A stretch of 43,197 nucleotides of DNA, taken from positions 1-43,197 of the forward strand of contig CADCCH010000018.1 of assembly GCA_902799875.1 (NCBI GenBank), given 5' to 3'. The notes beneath the pieces are model-generated. The model saw only the letters and a list, made by a program, of their open reading frames with translations, ran no database searches and was not told the origin of the DNA. Made by a program: the position numbers and the translations under genes. This stretch comes from an uncultured Bacteroidales bacterium (GTDB lineage: Bacteria > Bacteroidota > Bacteroidia > Bacteroidales > Paludibacteraceae). Shown piece by piece: positions 38,481 through 43,197 of this stretch (position 1 is its first letter; every line of letters begins with the position of its first letter).

Positions 38481-39587
38481 TTATTCGTTTACAACAATTG
38501 TTTTGCCATGTACTTTCTTATGTCGGAGCCATAAGCCATACACCTCCGAGCAGTTACCGGCTGTAATGAACGCTTTGATCTTATTGTTTCGGATAAAGGC
38601 CATGACAGAGGAGAACTCATCTTGGGTCAGCAGCGTTTGGATCTCGAGATGCTCTTCTCTGCTGTAACCTCCTTCAATGCGGTAGATCGAACACCCGCGC
38701 ACAAGCGTCTCTACGATATACTTACGGATACGTTCGGGTTCGTCCGAAACGATGCAGACACGTTTGCGTTTATTAAGCGAAGCTGTAAAATAATCGATGG
38801 CCAGACCGTTAATCCACGTACCGATAATACCGATAACCACCATGCGGAAGTCATTGATAAGGAACGAAGTACAACAGATGATGATACCACCGATAGCGAC
38901 CGAGGTTCCAATATCGAAATGCAGGTATTTATTGACGATCTTACCAAGGATATCGAGTCCACCGGTAGAAGCGTTAATACGGAAGAGGAAAGCCTGACAG
39001 GCGCTCAGCAAAAGCACGAAACAGATCAGGTCAAACCATACATCGCCCATCCCTAAACCGCCGCTCATTACAGAGTCGCGTACACGCTCCATGACCTCCC
39101 CGGTACGGCTGATAAGATACGGATTGCCATGCGCATCAAGTACCGTTTGTCCGGCTTGCAGTTGTGCCAGGATATCCGGGGCATTGATGGCTTTGTGGGT
39201 GAAGTAATAATTGGGATATATACGGTCCCACAACTGGGTCAAGGGACCGAGAATCATCGCTGTATAAACGGTTTTGGCACCGAACTCGTTACCGATGAGG
39301 ATAAACGCCAAGAGTAACAAAAAGGCATTGATACCCATCACGATATAGGAGAACGTATCGGCATCGCCGCCGATAAGGGTGTTGAACACGATGGAGAGAC
39401 CGGAGATAGAACCTACAATCAGGTGACTCGGCATGAGGAAGTAGTAAACGGCTGCTGCACCGAAACTCATACCGACAGTCATCATAAGCAGTTCTCTCCA
39501 GAACTTACGGGTACACAACGCGTTCCCAAAATCACGGAGTAACTCGCTCCAATAGGAAATAGTAAAATATTGTTTTAAGTGTTCCAT
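38481..39587 (-). CDS. YitT family membrane protein
   Basis: A 368-residue protein with the YitT membrane domain (about five or six segments, e.g. MTVGMSFGAAAVYYFLMPSH, TGGLDILGKIV) and a C-terminal DUF2179 domain (IYRIEGGYSREEHLEIQTLL). A 60-residue loop (about residues 130-190) between membrane segments is longer than in Bacillus YitT. Function unknown; transport is often assumed. I start at MEHLKQYF because the longer frame overlaps lysC by 146 bases. Confidence 0.87.
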   Translation of the reverse strand: MEHLKQYFTISYWSELLRDFGNALCTRKFWRELLMMTVGMSFGAAAVYYFLMPSHLIVGSISGLSIVFNTLIGGDADTFSYIVMGINAFLLLLAFILIGNEFGAKTVYTAMILGPLTQLWDRIYPNYYFTHKAINAPDILAQLQAGQTVLDAHGNPYLISRTGEVMERVRDSVMSGGLGMGDVWFDLICFVLLLSACQAFLFRINASTGGLDILGKIVNKYLHFDIGTSVAIGGIIICCTSFLINDFRMVVIGIIGTWINGLAIDYFTASLNKRKRVCIVSDEPERIRKYIVETLVRGCSIYRIEGGYSREEHLEIQTLLTQDEFSSVMAFIRNNKIKAFITAGNCSEVYGLWLRHKKVHGKTIVVNE

Positions 39588-39591
39588 GGTT

Positions 39592-40830
39592 TTATTTTTC
39601 TTCCGCAACCACCAGACGTGCTGTGCGGCGGGTCGTTTGGCTGAGCATAATCGTTCGACCGGCTTTCGCTTGCTCCAGTATCTGAGGTGTCGTACCGCGG
39701 ATGGTAAGCAGGGACAAGTGGTCGTTATACGACACATTGAAATGTGTACGCAAAGCCTCTAACGCGTCCGCCACAAAACGGGTATTATCCACGCAGACGG
39801 ATATCGTTACCGCAGAGGACTGAATAAGCGACACTTTGAGCCGATGATGATGAATGATATCGAAGATCTCACTCAGGCTCTCCTCCAGCACAAAGGCAAA
39901 ATCCTTCGGGCGCATGGTGATCAGAATCTGGTTCTTTCGCCATATATACACCGGGACATCAATCGGTCCCACACCATCTTTGGAAATACAAGAACCGGCT
40001 GCATTCGGGTCGCCGAAGGGCTTTACATACAAAGGAATATGCTTATTCTCAAGCGGCTTGATGGTTTTCGGGTGAATAATCTGCGCACCCGAATAACTGA
40101 GTTCAACGGCGTCTTGATAACGCAGAGATGGGATCAGCACCGTGTCCGGTTCAATACGCGGATCGGCATTGAGGATACCCGGTACATCTTTCCAGATGGT
40201 CACCGATTCGGCATCGAGGTAGTTGCCCAAGAGGGCAGCCGTGTAGTCCGATCCTTCACGACCGAGCGTCGTGCGTTGACCATCTGCCGTACCACCTATG
40301 AATCCTTGTGCAACCACAACAGCAGGACGGTTTGCCCTACTCCAACCTGCACGGATAGTAGATGCGCTGGTCGCGTCATCAACCTTTGCTTCACGCCAGG
40401 TAGCGTCCGTACGGAGCAGTTTGGGCATGTTCCACCACTCGACCGATAAGCCCTGCTTAAGCAGATAAACGGCGATGATCTGCGTGGATAGAAGTTCACC
40501 CATCGACACGATCTGATCGTAGTTCTCGTCATAGGATTTGTTGGGATCGTACGGTATCTCGCCTTGCAGACGAATGTCCGAGCCGGGTTGCAGCCCCAAC
40601 TCCTTCATGATCGCTACATGAAAATCAATGATGTCTATCCACTGGTTGAGCGCCGCTTCTTCTTTGCCGGCATCGCAGAAATCCACCACACGCTCCAACG
40701 CGTTGGTCGTCTTGCCCATGGCCGATACCACGACCATAAGGTCCGATCCCGCTTGCCGCACGATCTGCTTCAGGTTACGAACGCCTGCAGCGTCTTTCAC
40801 CGATGCTCCACCAAACTTATAGACCTTCAT
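39592..40830 (-). CDS. lysC: Aspartate kinase
   Basis: Phosphorylates aspartate, the first step to lysine, threonine and methionine. The 412-residue monofunctional enzyme starts KVYKFGGASVKDA (catalytic Lys). It has GREGSDYTAALLGNYLDA and WKDVPGILNADPRI in the kinase domain and a C-terminal ACT region (about residues 310-405) for feedback control. Its ATG sits at the end of a 7-base tandem repeat that fills the gap from ribH. Confidence 0.95.
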   Translation of the reverse strand: MKVYKFGGASVKDAAGVRNLKQIVRQAGSDLMVVVSAMGKTTNALERVVDFCDAGKEEAALNQWIDIIDFHVAIMKELGLQPGSDIRLQGEIPYDPNKSYDENYDQIVSMGELLSTQIIAVYLLKQGLSVEWWNMPKLLRTDATWREAKVDDATSASTIRAGWSRANRPAVVVAQGFIGGTADGQRTTLGREGSDYTAALLGNYLDAESVTIWKDVPGILNADPRIEPDTVLIPSLRYQDAVELSYSGAQIIHPKTIKPLENKHIPLYVKPFGDPNAAGSCISKDGVGPIDVPVYIWRKNQILITMRPKDFAFVLEESLSEIFDIIHHHRLKVSLIQSSAVTISVCVDNTRFVADALEALRTHFNVSYNDHLSLLTIRGTTPQILEQAKAGRTIMLSQTTRRTARLVVAEEK

Positions 40831-40857
40831 TACACCTTACACCCTACACCTTACACC
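40830..40857. repeat. 7-bp tandem repeat between ribH and lysC
   Basis: Four heptamers (TTACACC, TTACACC, CTACACC, TTACACC). On the coding strand they read GGTGTAA and contain both the ribH stop and the base before the lysC ATG. The last unit reads AAGGTGTAATG, so it also supplies the only purine-rich site before lysC. Confidence 0.85.
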
Positions 40858-41330
40858 AAATTCGCCATCTTGATGGCTGTATAGGCTCCTTCGACACCTT
40901 TGTTACCCAGTTTGCCGCCACAACGGTCCAATGCTTGTTGCTGATTCAGGACCGTGAGGACCGAGAAGATAACAGGCACTTTACCTTGTGCGTTGAGTGC
41001 AGCGACGCCTTGGGTCACCGATTGACAGACATAATCGAAATGCGGCGTCTCGCCCTGGATGACACAGCCGATCACAATCACAGCATCCACGCGCTCCTCT
41101 TTCATGATTCGCGCAGCGCCGTACGTCAACTCAACCGTACCGGGCACATGCATCACGTCGATATTGTCTGCAGCCACACCGTGCTTGACGAAGGTATCGA
41201 TCGCACCTTGCGTCATGGCGTAAGTAATCTCGCTGTTCCAATCGGCAACTACAATCGCATAGCGCTGACGCGAAAGAACGTCAGCGCTAGGCAGTTGGTT
41301 AGCGTCGTATTTAGATAAATCGGTCGTCAT
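40851..41330 (-). CDS. ribH: 6,7-dimethyl-8-ribityllumazine synthase
   Basis: Makes lumazine, the direct riboflavin precursor, from 5-amino-6-ribitylaminouracil and dihydroxybutanone phosphate. The 159-residue product has VADWNSEITYAM near the start, VPGTVELTYGAARI in the middle, IGCVIQGETPHFDYV, and the active-site FSVLTVLNQQQALDRCGG. It overlaps the TPR gene by 1 base. There is no FMN riboswitch, since it is the second gene in the operon. Confidence 0.96.
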   Translation of the reverse strand: MTTDLSKYDANQLPSADVLSRQRYAIVVADWNSEITYAMTQGAIDTFVKHGVAADNIDVMHVPGTVELTYGAARIMKEERVDAVIVIGCVIQGETPHFDYVCQSVTQGVAALNAQGKVPVIFSVLTVLNQQQALDRCGGKLGNKGVEGAYTAIKMANLV

Positions 41331-42013
41331 TACTCTGCGATAGCAATGTACTTGTCGATATCCTGTGCCTCAGAAGAAGTCGGATAGTTCTCCTTGATAG
41401 CTTTGAAAGCCTTCAGAGCTTTCGCCTTGTCCTCTTCTTTGAGATAAACGAGACCTGCTTTCTTCAGACTCATCGGAGCGATGATCTCGTTGCCGGACTC
41501 TGCTGCAGCCTCGAAAGCCTTGGCAGCTTTGCCGTACTCACCGAGCTCCACATACGCGTCACCAAGCAGTTGGTGAGCAGCCGGATCGATGTTGACATCG
41601 TCTGCATCAAACTTCTTGAGGTACTTAGCAGCCTCTTCGTACTCACCCTTCTCGAAGTAGCAGATACCTGCATAGAGCGCAGCGAGTTTACCTTGTTGGA
41701 AGTGTCCATACTCGTCAGCGATTGCCTCAAAACCGATACACTCAGCGTCGTCACCGTTCAGGGCCTTGTCAAAATCACCGGCCATGAAATAAACGACTGC
41801 TTTTGCGTTCTCGTTACTTGCCTCAAGGGCTTTCGGTTTGATGACGTAGTTGTTGATAGCGATGATACCCATCACCACAACAGCGATACCGCAAACAATC
41901 CAACTGATAAGGTTGGAGTTGTCCTCAATCCATTTACCTGCGCCTGTGAGCGCCTCATTCACTTCTTGCAATTGTTCGTCCTGTTTAACGAACTCTTCTT
42001 TCTTTTTTGCCAT
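41330..42013 (-). CDS. Membrane-anchored TPR protein (YfgM-like)
   Basis: A 227-residue protein with a charged N-terminus, one membrane segment (about residues 38-56, ISWIVCGIAVVVMGIIAINN), and three to four TPR-like repeats after it (KLAALYAGICYFEKGEYEEA, HQLLGDAYVELGEYGKAAKA). This is the layout of YfgM-type periplasmic chaperone helpers. It is the first gene of the ribH-lysC-yitT-galE-manA operon. Confidence 0.85.
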   Translation of the reverse strand: MAKKKEEFVKQDEQLQEVNEALTGAGKWIEDNSNLISWIVCGIAVVVMGIIAINNYVIKPKALEASNENAKAVVYFMAGDFDKALNGDDAECIGFEAIADEYGHFQQGKLAALYAGICYFEKGEYEEAAKYLKKFDADDVNIDPAAHQLLGDAYVELGEYGKAAKAFEAAAESGNEIIAPMSLKKAGLVYLKEEDKAKALKAFKAIKENYPTSSEAQDIDKYIAIAE

Positions 42014-42063
42014 TTTTATTTGTTGTTTTATTGTTTACAATAAGTTGCTTCAATGAAAAAGCG

Positions 42064-42097
42064 TGCAAAGTTACAACTTTTTTTTGATATATGCAAG
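42064..42097 (-). promoter_or_regulatory. Promoter of TPR-ribH-lysC operon
   Basis: On the minus strand, CTTGCATATATC is followed after the 20-base spacing by TAACTTTGCA, about 50 bases before the ATG at 42013. Confidence 0.75.
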
Positions 42098-42120
42098 AAA
42101 AAGACAGTAAAAATGACATT

Positions 42121-42189
42121 TTATTCGACAAAAGGATGGGACTTGCCACGAACGATGTCGATAGCTGATGTGGTTTCTATTTCTGCCAT
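42121..42189 (-). CDS. Possible 22-residue microprotein or gene remnant
   Basis: The minus strand reads ATG to stop as MAEIETTSAIDIVRGKSHPF plus two residues. It has an A/T-rich start region and a promoter 157 bases upstream. The first part (ETTSAIDIVRGK) looks like the N-terminus of a small Bacteroidales protein family I cannot name, so it could be a truncated member. Support is weak. Confidence 0.35.
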   Translation of the reverse strand: MAEIETTSAIDIVRGKSHPFVE

Positions 42190-42292
42190 AAAAAATAGGT
42201 TTTAAATTGTATATTATATATAAATATATAATATAGTATATGTTGTTCAAAAATTGGTCTTTCCTTGGCTTGTTCTTCCTTTCATCCTAGCC

Positions 42293-42325
42293 TTGACCGT
42301 CGGTTGACCGTCGGCTCACCGTCGG
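42293..42325. repeat. 11-bp tandem repeat, three units
   Basis: Three units: TTGACCGTCGG, TTGACCGTCGG, CTCACCGTCGG. It lies in the presumed leader of the microORF, just after its promoter. Confidence 0.85.
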
Positions 42326-42345
42326 TCCAATAAGCTAAATGACAG

Positions 42346-42379
42346 TGCAAAGGTAGTGCTTTTTTCTGATATATGCAAA
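42346..42379 (-). promoter_or_regulatory. Promoter of the microORF leader
   Basis: On the minus strand, TTTGCATATATC is followed after the 20-base spacing by TACCTTTGCA. The expected start is near 42341. It must drive the 11-bp repeat and the 42121-42189 region. Confidence 0.7.
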
Positions 42380-42423
42380 TATTTGGAGAGAAATGTGTTA
42401 GATTTGATGAAAATAAGCAATGT

Positions 42424-42692
42424 TTGCGGGATTCGATCCCGCGGAAAAGAAGAAAGAAAAACGCGAGCCTGACGACTCGCGTACATAACAAAGAGAGAAA
42501 CCGGATAAAATCCGGGGTAATGGACATACGTATTGAACCAGGATAAAATCTCTGGAAACGGACAAAGGTGGGATGTCGGAATTAAATTCCGACGCAATGG
42601 ACAAAGCTATGAAAGATATCGTCAAATGAGACGACCGAAATACCATTTCGGACAATGGACGATGTAACCGGAATTAGATTCCGGGCTAATTG
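42424..42692 (-). repeat. Array of seven hairpins with a shared leader (array 2)
   Basis: On the minus strand, units have the form TTTGTCCATTnn followed by a palindrome and then a variable spacer. Palindromes in order from 42685 down are CCGGAAT/ATTCCGG, CCGAAAT/ATTTCGG, GTCGGAATT/AATTCCGAC, CCAGAGAT/ATCCTGG (imperfect), CCGGAT/ATCCGG, ACGCGAG/CTCGCGT and GCGGGAT/ATCCCGC. Stem sequences differ while pairing is kept; most loops are three bases. The leader is clear in five units and absent or weak in the last two. No gene is supported here; three open minus-strand frames overlap each other and show no protein-like features. Confidence 0.7.
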
Positions 42693-42699
42693 ACAAAGG

Positions 42700-42909
42700 T
42701 TATTTTATAGCGGCGCGTTGTTGGAGGTGTTGCTCTTTTCGAGCAGCGCGGTTGCGTTTGATAGTACGGTAATATCCTAATCCAGCCATAGGATGTCTCC
42801 ATTCTTCATCCTCTATGCGCTCCCACTCTGCATTCTCTTTACTGCGGATTTTGCACTCCTGACACCAAAAGCGAATGTCGGAAAGTAGTCTTTTCGTGTA
42901 TTTAAACAT
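42700..42909 (-). CDS. Small basic unknown protein
   Basis: A 69-residue soluble, Arg/Lys/Glu-rich protein (IRFWCQECKIRSKENAEWER ... TIKRNRAARKEQHLQQRA) with one CxxC pair that might bind metal. It has no motif I recognise. It starts 2 bases after the 91-residue gene, so the two form an operon. The hairpin array begins directly downstream of its stop. Confidence 0.6.
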   Translation of the reverse strand: MFKYTKRLLSDIRFWCQECKIRSKENAEWERIEDEEWRHPMAGLGYYRTIKRNRAARKEQHLQQRAAIK

Positions 42910-42911
42910 AG

Positions 42912-43184
42912 TTATTTGTCTTTTAGATTACGTTTTATTGTGCGGAGTTTGATGAATAAGCGAAACATCCATTCGTGTTGGGAACAGAGCCTTTTGATTC
43001 GACTAAGACCAGTACTCTTTTTGCCGTATTGTTTTGCCAACTCGAATTGACCAAGATCAAATGCCTTTGCGCACAAGCGGCCATTGGCGTACAAATCCCA
43101 ATCTTCATCCGTAAACGGGAATTTCTCAGGGAATAACTCGCCTAAGTATCGGCACACTTCTTTATCGCCTTTATACCATGTCAT
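42912..43184 (-). CDS. Small unknown protein
   Basis: A 90-residue soluble protein starting MTWYKGDKEVCRYLGELFPE, mostly helical and basic toward the end (LFIKLRTIKRNLKDK). A GTG at 43187 one codon earlier is possible, and the gene may extend no further because an in-frame stop precedes it in the last bases. I recognise no family. It leads the two-gene unit that ends at the hairpin array. Confidence 0.6.
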   Translation of the reverse strand: MTWYKGDKEVCRYLGELFPEKFPFTDEDWDLYANGRLCAKAFDLGQFELAKQYGKKSTGLSRIKRLCSQHEWMFRLFIKLRTIKRNLKDK

Positions 43185-43197
43185 CACTGTTACATCA

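Noticed and set aside
42424..42692. CRISPR array
   Set aside because: The repeated parts are palindromes with different sequences and unequal spacing, the leader is only about 12 bases, and no cas genes are present.

Overview
The window reads as chromosomal DNA of an anaerobic member of the Bacteroidales (Bacteroidota). The evidence is the -7 promoter box TAnnTTTGC in front of most transcription units, A/T-rich start regions without strong Shine-Dalgarno sites, families typical of the phylum (BT0820-like HAD protein, DUF3109, YitT, PD40-OmpA proteins), and a sodium-pumping methylmalonyl-CoA decarboxylase operon of the kind used to make propionate. The first 26 bases are identical to an internal sequence at 8763-8789, so the left edge may be a contig broken at a repeat.

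Layout. 1-10.2 kb is an accessory region. It holds three Fic-domain proteins of different types, a Ser/Thr kinase with a small partner, a secreted protein made of about 20-residue repeats plus a broken second copy of its end, several unknown secreted or membrane proteins, a candidate structured RNA, an array of short hairpins, and two decayed Ala-tRNA-like sequences that follow two of the fic genes. dtd, a truncated rubredoxin and a conserved small protein lie at its right side. 10.2-20.5 kb carries lon (with a sigma-54-type promoter), a Cro/CI-type regulator, ispE, a sensor kinase, and the operon mce-mmdA-oadG-biotin carrier-oadB. 20.5-31.5 kb is one long minus-strand run: gyrA, a TPR protein, ruvX, def, mntP, DUF3109, cinA, a 940-residue transporter/PD40/OmpA fusion and an esterase-like lipoprotein. 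31.6-35 kb is a second minus-strand run: a short RelA/SpoT homologue, recR, a membrane protein, a HAD protein and a GNAT acetyltransferase. Divergent from it are a membrane-anchored protein and rsmD. 36.4-42 kb is a third minus-strand run: TPR protein, ribH, lysC, yitT, galE, manA. The right end holds a microORF, an 11-bp tandem repeat, a second and longer hairpin array, and two unknown small genes.

Three themes run through the window. First, at least twelve promoters share an extended -33 element, TTTG followed by YRYATATCA-like sequence, nearly always exactly 20 bases before the TA of the -7 box. Second, short tandem repeats (7-, 8-, 9- and 11-bp periods) sit in gaps between genes of an operon and in two coding sequences. 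Third, the accessory region shows repeated reuse of the same boundaries around toxin-like fic genes. The strongest candidates for something undescribed are the fic cassettes bounded by a promoter and an Ala-tRNA remnant, the transporter-PD40-OmpA fusion, the covarying hairpin array at 42.4-42.7 kb and the structured RNA at 3.5-3.7 kb. All assignments come from reading the sequence; no database search was run.
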